Source: an uncultured Opitutia bacterium
Lineage (GTDB): Bacteria > Verrucomicrobiota > Verrucomicrobiia > Opitutales > UBA953
Length of the DNA: 64,000 bases
NCBI GenBank assembly: GCA_903855995.1
Contig: CAIOAN010000013.1
Span: forward strand, 142,875-206,874
Reading direction: 5' to 3'
The notes beneath the pieces are model-generated. The model was not told the origin of the DNA. It saw nothing but the letters and a program-made list of their open reading frames with translations, and made no database searches. The position numbers and the translations under genes were made by a program. Below, piece after piece: positions 33,278-43,100 of the stretch (positions are counted from its first letter, which is position 1; every line of letters starts with the position of its first letter).

Positions 33278-34143
33278 GCTGAGCGGAGACGATCGGCCTC
33301 GCGGGTACGGAACTGGCTGGGCGTGAAGCCCGTGTGCTTCTTGAAATCCTTACTGAAGAAGTAGCGGTCCGAATAGCCCACCTGCTCCGCGATTTCCTTG
33401 ATGTCATCCGCCGTGTCGGCGAGCCGACGCTTGGCCTGGCTGATACGCTCGCGACGCAGCCAGTCGATGGGGCTCGTGCCAAATGATTGCTTATACACGC
33501 GCGAGAAGTGAGTCGGGCTCAGGCCGGCGAGACGCGCGAGCGACGGCACGGTGTGTTTCTGGAAGTAGAAGAGCTTCATCTGCTCCACGCAGCGGGCGAG
33601 TGCCGGCGGGATCTTAGGGGCGAGTTCGCCAGACTGCTGCCGGGCGCAATAGGCTTGGGCAACCAGCTCCGCCACCTGGGCATGGATTAGCGCGGGGGAC
33701 GACGGAGCGTCCTGCGGGATGAGCCGGAAAAGCTCCTTGAAAACCGGCATGGCCTTGCGCAGGTCCATCCCGCCGATCACTGGGTCGTCACGGACACTGA
33801 GTAAGTCGGACAGCTGGGCCAGACGCGGCCCCTCGGCACGAATCCAATAGACCTCCCACGGATCGTCGGCCACCGCGCCATGCTCATGCGGGTGATGGCA
33901 ATTGATCCAGACCAAGTCGCCGCGCCTGACCTGATGCGTGCGACCGGCGATACGGGTCCATCCCTTGCCGCGCAGGCAAAGGATGAGTTCATGCCCCGGA
34001 AAGTGGTCGCGTTTGATGTGATGCTCCGTGCCGGCGAGGAGATGGCCCGCGCGGGGCACGGTATAGAACACCTCCTGGTGGGACGGATTCGGGGTCGCGT
34101 AAAGCGAGACCGGGAAGCGGTTGGCGACGGGGGGCTGAGCCAT
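33274..34143 (-). CDS. AraC-family transcriptional regulator
   Basis: A 289-residue DNA-binding protein. The N-terminal half is a cupin-type sensor (GHELILCLRGKGWTRIAGRTHQVRRGDLVWI, with a His-rich NCHHPHEHG loop). The C-terminal part has two helix-turn-helix motifs: VPSLARLAGLSPTHFSRVYKQ and IKEIAEQVGYSDRYFFSKDF, ending with the family signature FKKHTGFTPSQFR. Such regulators usually sense sugars. It is convergent with the GH79 gene (4-base stop overlap) and divergent from the DUF1549 gene at 34217, so either could be its target. ATG 34143 was preferred to a TTG at 34158. Confidence 0.9.
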   Translation of the reverse strand: MAQPPVANRFPVSLYATPNPSHQEVFYTVPRAGHLLAGTEHHIKRDHFPGHELILCLRGKGWTRIAGRTHQVRRGDLVWINCHHPHEHGAVADDPWEVYWIRAEGPRLAQLSDLLSVRDDPVIGGMDLRKAMPVFKELFRLIPQDAPSSPALIHAQVAELVAQAYCARQQSGELAPKIPPALARCVEQMKLFYFQKHTVPSLARLAGLSPTHFSRVYKQSFGTSPIDWLRRERISQAKRRLADTADDIKEIAEQVGYSDRYFFSKDFKKHTGFTPSQFRTREADRLRSA

Positions 34144-34216
34144 GGTAGGATAATACAACCTGTCGGTCGGGGCTTGCCATTTAAAACTCCCGGGTTCGGC
34201 GTAGAATACACCCCAG

Positions 34217-37200
34217 ATGAATCAGCCGGCCCCGCTGCTCCTCGCCGTCATGGCTTCCCTCCTCCCCGCGTTCGCGGCGGAGCCGGTGAGCTTCAGCCGC
34301 GACGTACTGCCCATCCTTTCCGACAATTGTTTCGGATGCCACGGCCAGGATGAATCGCACCGTAAAGGCAAGCTGCGGCTCGACGTCCGGGAAGCCGCCT
34401 TGGCCAAGGAAGCGTTCGTCCCCGGCAAGCCCGAGGTCAGCGAGCTCATCAAACGCATCGTCACCCCCGACGAGGACGAGCTCATGCCTCCGCCCAAGTC
34501 GCACAAGGCGCGGCTCAGCGCCGCGCAGACCGACACCCTCAAGCGCTGGATCGCCGAAGGCGCCGTCTGGGGGAAGCACTGGTCCTTCGAACTGCCCGTG
34601 AAGGCCAGCGTCCAAGGTCACCCCGTCGACGGCTTCGTCGCCAAGAAGCTCGCGGCCGAAGGACTCACCGCGGCCAAGGAAGCGCCCAAGCACACCCTGC
34701 TGCGCCGACTGTCGTTCGACCTGACCGGACTGCCGCCCACCGAAGCCGAGACCCAGGCTTTCCTCGCGGAAACCTCGCCGCAGGCTTACGAGAAGGCCAT
34801 CGATCGCTTGCTGGCGTCGCCGCACTACGGCGAACGCATGGCCATGTGGTGGCTGGATGCCGCACGCTATGCGGACACCGACGGATTCCAGTCGGACGCC
34901 ACGCGCACCAACTGGCCGTGGCGCGATTGGGTCGTCGAATCGTTCAACCGCAATACCCCTTACGACCAGTTCACCCTCGAGCAGTTCGCCGGCGACCTTC
35001 TCCCGAACGCCACGCCTGAACAGAAGCTCGCGACCTGCTTCCAACGCAATCATATGACCAATGGCGAAGGCGGCCGTGACCCCGAGGAGTCGCGCGTCGA
35101 CTACGTACTCGATCGCGTGAACACCATTGGCACCACCTGGCTAGGCATGACACTGGGCTGCGCTCAATGCCATAGCCACAAGTTCGACCCCGTCACGCAG
35201 GCCGACTACTACGCCCTCTCGGCCTTCTTCAACAGCATCGACGAGGACGGCAAGGCCGGCGGCGCCGCCAAGCCCTTCCTCCCCTACCAATCCAAGCATG
35301 CCGCCCGGGCGATCGCTGAAGCCCAACACCTCGTCGACGCCACCAAGCCCGCCGAAGCCGCCGCGCGCGCAGCGGCCGAGGCGCCGTTCACGCTGTGGCT
35401 CGACGAACATCGCCGCGTGACGAAACCAGACTGGCAGACTTGGAAGGTACTCAAGGCTGATTCCCTCGAAACCGCCGAAGGCACCGTCTTGAAACAGGAA
35501 GCCGACGGTGCCGTGCAAGCGTCGGGACCGCACCCTAACCAGGATGAATATCGCATCGTCAGCCATGATCGACTTGAGCGAATCACTGGCCTGCGGATCG
35601 AAGTCCTGCCGCACCCCTCGCACACCAAAGGCGGGCTCTCCCGCGGGAAAGACGGCGAATTCAAGCTCACCGACCTCAAACTTCAGGTGCGCACGCGAGG
35701 CAATAATCAGATTAAAGATATCCTCATGGCAAACGCCGTCGCCGACGTCATGGCCGACAAGAAGAAGCATGGCGGCTATGGTGACGTAAAGGACACCCTC
35801 GATGACGACCCGCGTAACGGCTGGACCACCATCGGCTTCGACCAGACCAAGCCGCACGTCGCCGTCTATGCGCTCGCCGAACCGCTCGTGCTCGGCGTGG
35901 ACGACGAACTCATGATTGAATTGCGCCAGCGTTCGACCTTGGGCGACGCCAACATCGGCCGCTTCCGCCTCGCCATTGCCGCCGAGGCCGGCGACGCCGT
36001 GAACAAGGTCGGCGCCAGCCCACGCGAAGAACTCGCCGCCCTCCCCTCCGGCCAACCGATCGGCGCGAAACTCCGCGAACGTCTCCTGGGGGAATTCTTA
36101 GCGGACTATGCCCCTTACCAGATTCCCCGACAGGCCATGGATCGCGCCCAGCGACAGCTTGCCGAGACCAAGGGTGCCGCCGGCAAACTTAACGTCATGG
36201 TCCTCGCCGAACGCAAGGAACCGCGCGACACCTTCGTCCACCTCCGCGGCGTCTGGGACAAGCATGGCGAAAAGGTTGGCCCCGACGTCCCCAAGGCGCT
36301 GGCCGCTTGGCCCGCAGGCGAAGCCCGCACGCGCCTCGGACTCGCCCACTGGCTGACCTCGAAGGATAACCCCCTCACCGCCCGCGTGACCGTGAACCAC
36401 CTCTGGCAAATGCTCTTCGGTCAAGGCCTCGTGCGAACCACCGAAGATTTCGGACTACAGGGTGAGCGTCCGCTCCACCCTGAGCTACTGGACTGGCTCG
36501 CCGTCGACCTCGTCGAACATAACTGGGACCTCAAGCGCACCCTCAAGCTCATCGTCCTCAGTGCGACTTATCGTCAGGACTCCTCCGTCACGCCCGCCCT
36601 GCTGGCGAAGGATCCGGAAAACCGCCTGCTCGCCCGCGGCGCCCGCTTCCGCCTGCCCAGTTGGATGATCCGCGACTCTGCGCTGCGCGCCGCCGGCCTC
36701 TTCAATCCCGCGCTCGGCGGTCCGCCCGTGCGCCCGTATCAGCCCGACGGCGTATGGGAAGAACTCTTCATGGGTCGCTTCAAATATGAACCCAGCGAAG
36801 GCGCGGCCCAGTATCGCCGGACCCTTTACGCCTTCTGGCGTCGCTCCATCGCCCCGACGTTCCTCTTCGACTCCGCGCAGCGACGCTCGTGCGAAGTACG
36901 CACCGGCCGCACCAACACCCCGCTGCAGGCGCTAACCTTGCAGAACGACCTCACCTACCTCGAAGCCTCGCAAGCCATCGCCGCTGAGATTTTGGAAGAA
37001 AGCAGCGACGCCACCCGACTCCAGAGACTCGCCCGCAAGATCCTTTCCCGCAACCTCGGCAAGCGTGAGGCCGAGAAGCTAGGCAAGACGTTGCAGCAGG
37101 CACGCCTGCACTACCGGACCACACCCGCGGACGCCGAGAAGTTCCTGCGCATCGGCCAACGCCAGCCCACCGCCGGCACCGACCTGCCCGAGCTCGCCGC

Positions 37201-37258
37201 CTGGACCGTCGTCGCGAGCCTCACCCTCAACCTCGATGAGGCGATGACGCATGAGTGA
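34217..37258 (+). CDS. DUF1549/DUF1553 protein with N-terminal cytochrome c-like domain
   Basis: A 1013-residue exported protein typical of PVC bacteria. Signal peptide to about residue 21, then a planctomycete-type cytochrome c motif CFGCH (Cys38, Cys41, His42) with MPPPKS, the DUF1549 domain (GLPPTEAETQAF, RYADTDGFQ, FTLEQFAGDLLP), a second CxxCH at Cys315/Cys318/His319 (CAQCHSHKFDP), a middle carbohydrate-binding-like region (about 380-600) and DUF1553 (NPLTARVTVNHLWQMLFG, RTNTPLQALTLQND). The function is unknown; with DUF1501 partners it is thought to serve polysaccharide or sulfated-glycan breakdown. It is followed by the NHL-like and DUF1501 genes. It is longer than its paralog at 43960 because of the middle insert. 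Confidence 0.88.
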   Translation: MNQPAPLLLAVMASLLPAFAAEPVSFSRDVLPILSDNCFGCHGQDESHRKGKLRLDVREAALAKEAFVPGKPEVSELIKRIVTPDEDELMPPPKSHKARLSAAQTDTLKRWIAEGAVWGKHWSFELPVKASVQGHPVDGFVAKKLAAEGLTAAKEAPKHTLLRRLSFDLTGLPPTEAETQAFLAETSPQAYEKAIDRLLASPHYGERMAMWWLDAARYADTDGFQSDATRTNWPWRDWVVESFNRNTPYDQFTLEQFAGDLLPNATPEQKLATCFQRNHMTNGEGGRDPEESRVDYVLDRVNTIGTTWLGMTLGCAQCHSHKFDPVTQADYYALSAFFNSIDEDGKAGGAAKPFLPYQSKHAARAIAEAQHLVDATKPAEAAARAAAEAPFTLWLDEHRRVTKPDWQTWKVLKADSLETAEGTVLKQEADGAVQASGPHPNQDEYRIVSHDRLERITGLRIEVLPHPSHTKGGLSRGKDGEFKLTDLKLQVRTRGNNQIKDILMANAVADVMADKKKHGGYGDVKDTLDDDPRNGWTTIGFDQTKPHVAVYALAEPLVLGVDDELMIELRQRSTLGDANIGRFRLAIAAEAGDAVNKVGASPREELAALPSGQPIGAKLRERLLGEFLADYAPYQIPRQAMDRAQRQLAETKGAAGKLNVMVLAERKEPRDTFVHLRGVWDKHGEKVGPDVPKALAAWPAGEARTRLGLAHWLTSKDNPLTARVTVNHLWQMLFGQGLVRTTEDFGLQGERPLHPELLDWLAVDLVEHNWDLKRTLKLIVLSATYRQDSSVTPALLAKDPENRLLARGARFRLPSWMIRDSALRAAGLFNPALGGPPVRPYQPDGVWEELFMGRFKYEPSEGAAQYRRTLYAFWRRSIAPTFLFDSAQRRSCEVRTGRTNTPLQALTLQNDLTYLEASQAIAAEILEESSDATRLQRLARKILSRNLGKREAEKLGKTLQQARLHYRTTPADAEKFLRIGQRQPTAGTDLPELAAWTVVASLTLNLDEAMTHE

Positions 37259-37420
37259 ACGAAATACAAGGGGGCACGTGGGCACGTTGACACGGGAACA
37301 CGAAAGCATCCTCAAACAAAACTAAAATGCGGATCAATAATCATCCATCCTACATCGCCCATCCGCCCTCGGTCATCTGCCCTCCTATCCCTCATCTTTA
37401 ATCCTCCATCTTTCTTCCCG
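37259..37420. repeat. Short intergenic region with C/T-rich leader
   Basis: A GGGGGCACGTGGGCACGTTGACAC module (37270-37297) follows the stop. From about 37325 to 37420 the sequence is a pyrimidine-rich leader with CATCC/CCTC units, ending at the next ATG without a ribosome binding site. Confidence 0.55.
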
Positions 37421-38485
37421 ATGTCCTCTCTCTCCCGTCGTTCCTTTCTGGCCAGCAGCATCGCTGCGATGGCGGCGCCGCGCCTGCTCGCCCAAGCCGG
37501 GGCCACGCCTCCGCTCCACGGCGCGATTGTCGGCCATGGCGAGTTCCGCTATCGCGTGGACAAGCTCTGGTGTCAGGCCGACAAGGCCAAGCACCCCGTC
37601 AAGGATTGCCATGAGATGGTCCAGTCCGCGGATGGCCGACTCTTCCTGATCACCAACCTTAAGCAGAACAACGTCCTCGTCTTCGACGTCGCCGGCAAGG
37701 TGCTTGATGCGTGGACGCTCGGCCTGAGCGCGGGCCACGGCCTGACCTTGCACCGCGAAGCCGACGGCACCGAATACCTCTACCTCACCGACAACTCTGG
37801 GCGCGTCATCAAGGCCACTCTGGACGGTAAAGCCGTGCTCGAACTTCCCCATGCGCAGAAGTGCGGGGCTTACTCGGACAAAGAACCTTACTCGCCGACC
37901 GAGACCGCCATCGCGCCCAACGGCGATACCTACGTCGCTGATGGCTACGGTTCGCAATATGTGCTGCGCTTCGACAAGAGCGGAAAATACCTGAGCAAGT
38001 TCGGCGGCAAGAGCACCCAGCCCACGAATCCCGGCAAGTTCATGCAGGCCCACGGTGTCGCGATTGATACCCGCGGCCCCGAGCCCTTGCTCGTCTGCAC
38101 CGAACGCGTCCGCAACGAATTCAACTGGTTCACCCTCGAAGGAAAGCACGTGCGCGGCGTCTACCTGCACGGAGCGTACGTCAGCCGCCCCGTAATCGCC
38201 GGCAAGCACCTCTACTCCGGCGTCTGTTTCGGTGCCAAGCTCGACGACACCCGCATGTGGCAGGGTCGCGGCTTCGTCACCATCCTCGACGAGCATGACC
38301 GCGTCGTCTCCAATCCTGGCGGCCAGGAACCCAAGTACGTGGACGGACGCCTTCAGCTCATGCTGCAGGACCAGCCCGTCTTCAACAACTGCCACGACGT
38401 GTGCGTCGACACGCGCAGTGATCTCTACGTCTGCCAGTGGGCCAGCGGCAACGTCTACCCCTACAAACTCCATCGCCTCGTATGA
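37421..38485 (+). CDS. Tat-exported NHL/SMP-30-like beta-propeller protein
   Basis: A 354-residue protein with twin-arginine signal (SRRSFLASSIAAMAAPRLLA). The repeat pattern is a six-bladed NHL-type propeller: DGRLFLITNLKQNNVLVFD, EYLYLTDNSGRVIKATLDG, NGDTYVADGYGSQYVLRFD and SDLYVCQWASGNVYPYKL. Such proteins act as lactonase-like or sugar-binding enzymes, but no catalytic residues can be assigned. Its stop overlaps the DUF1501 start (ATGA), so the two are translationally coupled and probably function together with the DUF1549 protein upstream. Confidence 0.8.
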   Translation: MSSLSRRSFLASSIAAMAAPRLLAQAGATPPLHGAIVGHGEFRYRVDKLWCQADKAKHPVKDCHEMVQSADGRLFLITNLKQNNVLVFDVAGKVLDAWTLGLSAGHGLTLHREADGTEYLYLTDNSGRVIKATLDGKAVLELPHAQKCGAYSDKEPYSPTETAIAPNGDTYVADGYGSQYVLRFDKSGKYLSKFGGKSTQPTNPGKFMQAHGVAIDTRGPEPLLVCTERVRNEFNWFTLEGKHVRGVYLHGAYVSRPVIAGKHLYSGVCFGAKLDDTRMWQGRGFVTILDEHDRVVSNPGGQEPKYVDGRLQLMLQDQPVFNNCHDVCVDTRSDLYVCQWASGNVYPYKLHRLV

Positions 38486-39924
38486 GCCCCGACCCCCTCG
38501 ACCCTTCGCGGCGCTACTTCCTCGGCCAGTGCACGGGCCTTTCGCTCGGTGCCATGGCGCTCTCGACGCTCGTCGGCCGAGCCCTCGCCGCCGATGGTGC
38601 TGGTAAACTCGGCTTACCCAACCTCCCCCACTTCGCCGCCAAGGCCAAGCGCGTCATCTTCCTGACCCAGTCCGGCGGCCCTTCGCAGATCGAGCTCTTC
38701 GACGAGAAGCCCGGACTCATGAAACTCGCCGGGACCGAGCTACCTGAATCCGTGCGTCGCGGCCAGCGCCTGACCACCATGACCTCGGGCCAGAAGCAGC
38801 TCATCAAACCCGCCGCGACCAAGTTCGAACGGTGCGGGAAGAGCGGCCAGAGCATCGGCGAATGGTTACCGCACCTCAAGACCGTCGCCGACGATCTTTG
38901 CATCGTACGCTCGATGCATACCGACCAGATCAACCATGCGCCCGCCATGACGCAGTTCCTGACCGGGCATCAGATTCCCGGCCGCCCGAGCCTCGGCGCC
39001 TGGGCCAGTTACGGGCTCGGCAGCGAGAACCGCAACCTCCCCGACTACCTCGTCCTGCTTTCCAAGATGCAGCGGCCGAGCGACCAGCCGTTGTATGATC
39101 ATTATTGGGGGAGCGGCTTCCTCCCGTCGCGCTACCAAGGCGTCAAGCTGCGCAGCGCCAAGGACCCCGTCCTCTACCTCCGCGACCCCGACGGCCTGCC
39201 GCGCGAGCTTCGTCGCGAGATGCTAGACGGACTCGGCGCGCTGAACCAGCAGGCCCTTGAACGGAGCGGCGACCCCGAGATCTCCACGCGCATAAGGCAA
39301 TATGAGATGGCCTACCGGATGCAGGCCAGCGTGCCCGAGCTCACCGACCTCCGCGACGAGAAGGACGAAGTCTTCGAGCTCTACGGGCCCGATTCACGTC
39401 GCCCCGGCAGTTATGCCGCCAACTGTATTCTCGCGCGTCGGCTCATCGAGCGCGGCGTGCGCTTCGTCCAGCTCTTCCATCCCGACTGGGATCACCACAG
39501 CCGGCTCACCTCCTGGTGTACCGCGCGATGCCGCGACACCGACCAACCCAGCGCCGCGCTCATCAAGGACCTCAAACGCCGCGGCCTGCTCGAGGACACC
39601 TTGGTCGTCTGGGGCGGAGAATTCGGCCGCGGGGTTGCTGGTCAGGGCAAATGGGATAGCCCCGAAGCCGGCCGCGATCACCATCCGCGTTGCTTCACCA
39701 TGTGGATGGCCGGCGGCGGCAGCAAGGCTGGCACCAGTTACGGCGAGACCGATGATTTCAGTTACAACGTCGCCAAAGATCCCGTGCACGTGCACGACCT
39801 CCACGCCACCATCCTGCACCTCATGGGCATCGATCATGAGCGGTTCACCTATCGCCATCAGGGACTCGATTTCCGCCTCACTGGGGTTGAGCCGGCGAAG
39901 GTCGTGAAGGGAATTGTCGCGTAA
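38482..39924 (+). CDS. Tat-exported DUF1501 protein
   Basis: A 480-residue protein with signal PSRRYFLGQCTGLSLGAMALS. The family signature KAKRVIFLTQSGGPSQIELFD is present. WDHHSRLT and VVWGGEFGR, then RDHHPRCFTMWMAGGG, carry the Asp, His and Glu residues expected for an alkaline-phosphatase/sulfatase-like metal site. Biochemical function is not established. DUF1501 genes are nearly always next to DUF1549/DUF1553 genes in PVC genomes, as here (34217). It is less similar to the two DUF1501 paralogs at 46479 and 47891 than those are to each other. The start at 38482 overlaps the upstream stop; an earlier in-frame ATG at 38437 lies inside that gene. Confidence 0.88.
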   Translation: MSPDPLDPSRRYFLGQCTGLSLGAMALSTLVGRALAADGAGKLGLPNLPHFAAKAKRVIFLTQSGGPSQIELFDEKPGLMKLAGTELPESVRRGQRLTTMTSGQKQLIKPAATKFERCGKSGQSIGEWLPHLKTVADDLCIVRSMHTDQINHAPAMTQFLTGHQIPGRPSLGAWASYGLGSENRNLPDYLVLLSKMQRPSDQPLYDHYWGSGFLPSRYQGVKLRSAKDPVLYLRDPDGLPRELRREMLDGLGALNQQALERSGDPEISTRIRQYEMAYRMQASVPELTDLRDEKDEVFELYGPDSRRPGSYAANCILARRLIERGVRFVQLFHPDWDHHSRLTSWCTARCRDTDQPSAALIKDLKRRGLLEDTLVVWGGEFGRGVAGQGKWDSPEAGRDHHPRCFTMWMAGGGSKAGTSYGETDDFSYNVAKDPVHVHDLHATILHLMGIDHERFTYRHQGLDFRLTGVEPAKVVKGIVA

Positions 39925-40184
39925 GCGCGCGCTTACGCGAGGGGGCACGTGGGCAAGGTGACACGGGGACACGGGGAGAGTGATAATCATTTCGGGTGGC
40001 AGGTGGCGGCCCCGGGTGACGGGTGGCGGGCTTGTCTACTCAGTCCTCAATTCTGTCCTCTATTCAGACCTCCACATTGTAGCGGGCTAACCGCCATCCG
40101 CCACCACCGGATTCGGCACCATTTTCCGCCATTTGAACAAGTGCGGTTGACGGGTGTCCAAGGCAGAGTGACAAACACTACCCC
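39925..40184. repeat. Intergenic repeat mosaic before the DUF1080-heme fusion gene
   Basis: Stop, then a GCGCGCGCTTACGCG hairpin, a GGGGGCACGTGGGCAAGGTG module (39940-39976), a GGTGGC block (39989-40030) and a short TCAGTCCTC-type array (40034-40075). About 100 bases of unassigned sequence precede ACCCC-ATG. Confidence 0.7.
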
Positions 40185-43100
40185 ATGAGAAAACCCCTCT
40201 CTGCCCTGCTGGCCTTCCTGCTGGCCGGCCTCGCCCCGCTTTCCGCCCAGGATGGCTTCAAATCGATCTTCGACGGCAAGACCCTTGCCGGCTGGGACGG
40301 CAACCCCGAGCTCTGGTCCGTCGAGGACGGCTGCCTCACCGGCAAAACCAAGGGCCCCGACACCCTGACCTACAATCAATTCCTCATCTGGCGAGGCGGT
40401 GCGCCGAAGAATTTCGAACTCCACGCCAAAGCCCGCTGCTCCGCCACCAACTCCGGCATCCAATACCGCAGCAAAGAGATTGCCGGATCCAAGTGGGCAA
40501 TCGGCGGCTACCAGTGCGACATCCACTCCAACAAAGCCAACAACGGTAGCATCTACGAGGAACGCGGTCGCGGCGTCCTGCTCACCAACGGTCAGAGCGT
40601 CATCATCGACGACAAAGGCGACAAGTGGCTCGCCGCCGAGCATGACGCCGTCATCGCCGACATGAAAGAATGGCACGACTTCACCATCATCGCCCAAGGC
40701 AACCACCTCATCCAGAAGATCGACGGAAAACTCACCATCGACCTCGTCGACCACGACGAAAAAAACCGCGCCCTTGAAGGACTCATCGCCCTGCAGTTGC
40801 ACCGCGGTCCTGCCATGGTCGCCCAGTTCAAAGACATCTTCATCAAGGAACTTCCCGAGGGCGGCATCCTTTCCCTGGAAAAGAATCCGATTCCCAGCGA
40901 CGCACAGAAGATCGAGAAGCCCGCAGCCAAGAAGAAGGCTCCGGCCAAGAAGGCTGACCCGATCGTGAAGCCTGCCACCAAGGCTTTCCTCCAGTTCGCG
41001 GCCGACGTTCCCGCCGCCCCTAAGGCGAAAGCCAAAGCCAAGGCGAAGGCACCCGCCAAGCCGGCCGACCCCGACGCCGGCAAAGCCATCGGCGAAAACA
41101 AGGCCACGCCGGTCGAGCGCATCAAAGCCCCGGAAGGCTTTAAAGTAGAACTCCTCTACTCCGTACCCGGAGACACTCAGGGCTCTTGGGTGGCGCTCTG
41201 TGCGGACGACAAGGGTCGCATCTACGCCAGTGACCAATACGGCGAACTCTACCGCTTCCCCGCCCCGGCCGCCGGCCAGACCCTGCAGGCCGCTGACATC
41301 CAGAAAATGCCCGCCCAAATCCGCGCGATCAACGGCATGGTCTGGGCCTTCGGCGCACTGTACGTCGGCGTCAACGACTACGAAAAGAAAATTCCTAGCG
41401 GCCTCTATCGCCTCAGCGACAGCAAGGGCGATGACTTGATCGACAAGGTCGAGCTTCTCCGCGCGATTGAATCCGGCGGCGATCATGGTGTCCACAAGGT
41501 GCTCGTCACGCCCGACCAACAAGGCTTCTACCTCATCAGCGGCAACAACGCCGTCAAGACCGAGACCCTCGCCACCTCGCCCGTCGCTTCGCTCTGGGGC
41601 GATGACCATCTCCTGCCCCGCATGCCGGATGGCCGCGGCCACAATCGCCACGTGCTCGCCCCCGGCGGAATCGTCTACCGCATCAGCAAGGACGGAAAGA
41701 CCTTCGAGACCTTTGCCAACGGGTTCCGCAATATCTACGGCGGGGCGATCAACCGCGACGGCGAACTCTTCACCTATGACGCAGACATGGAGTATGACTT
41801 CAATACTTCTTGGTACCGCCCCACGCGCATCAATCACGTCGTCAGCGGCGGCGAATACGGCTGGCGCAACGGCGCAGGCAAGTATCCTGAATTCTACCCC
41901 GACAACCTGCCTGCCACCCTGAACGTCGGCCCCGGCTCACCCACCGGCGTCGCCTTCGGCTACGGTGCGAAATTCCCCGCGAAATATCAGGACGCCATGT
42001 TCGCCCTCGATTGGAGCTGGGGCAAAATCTACGCCATCACGCTCAAGCCCAAAGGCGCAACGTATGTCGGGGAGAAACAGGAATTCCTTGGCGGCTCGCC
42101 CCTCCCTGTCACCGACCTGCTCATCCATCCCAAAGATGGCGCCATGTATTTCGCCATCGGCGGACGCAAGGTGCAGTCCGGGCTCTATCGCGTGACCTAC
42201 GTCGGCAAGGAATCAACGGAGCCCGTCAAGTATCAGGCTCCGGCTCCGTCGGCCGAAGTCCTCGCCCGCAAGTCGCTCGAGAAATTCCACGGGCACCAGG
42301 ACCCCGCCGCGGCCGATGCAGCCTGGCCTTATCTTTCGTCCCCTGATCGCTGGCTGCGTTTCTCCGCCCGCGTCGTCCTCGAGCACCAGCCTTATGCCGG
42401 CTGGGCCGACCGAGCGTTCGCCGAAAAGAATGCGACCGCCCGACTCGAAGCCCTGCTCGCGCTCGCCCGCCAGGCAGCCAAGTGCCCTTACCACACCGCC
42501 CGAGCCTCCAAGCCGGACCCTCGCACCGGCATTGCTCCGACCCTCGCCGAGCCGACCGCGGCGGAAGCCGCCCTTCGCGATCGCCTGCTCGCCGCCCTGA
42601 AGGCGACAGATTTCCCGACGCTGACCAAGGAGCAGAAGCTCCTGCACGTGCGCCTCGCCGAAATCATTCTGCACCGCTACGGCCAGCCTGACGCCGCGGG
42701 GGTAGCTGCGCTCACCGCCCAATATGACGCCGCCTACCCGGCGGCCGACTTCGAACTCAACTGGATGCTGACCGAGACCCTTGCGTTCCTGCAATCCCCT
42801 GACCTAGCCCCCAAGGCCATGGCCCTCGTGGCCAACGCCGGCAGCCAGGAGCCGGAAATGGAGTTCATGCGCAGCCTCCGCGGGCTCAAGACCGGCTGGA
42901 CCCCGGCGTTGCGTGAGGCCCAGCTCAACTGGTTCGTCAGAGCCGCCAACTACCGCGGCGGCTCCAGTTTTGGGAAGTTCGTCGAGTTCATCCGCAACGA
43001 CTCGCTCGCAACCTTCACGCCCGCAGAACTCAACCATCACGAGAAACTCATCGCACTGGCCAAGAATCCGCCGGTCAAGACCGCGTACGAAAACGTCGGC

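Noticed and set aside
40047-41837. 596-residue minus-strand frame
   Set aside because: Antisense to the DUF1080-heme fusion gene; no motif or signal, only the Gly/Val/Asp-rich antisense pattern.
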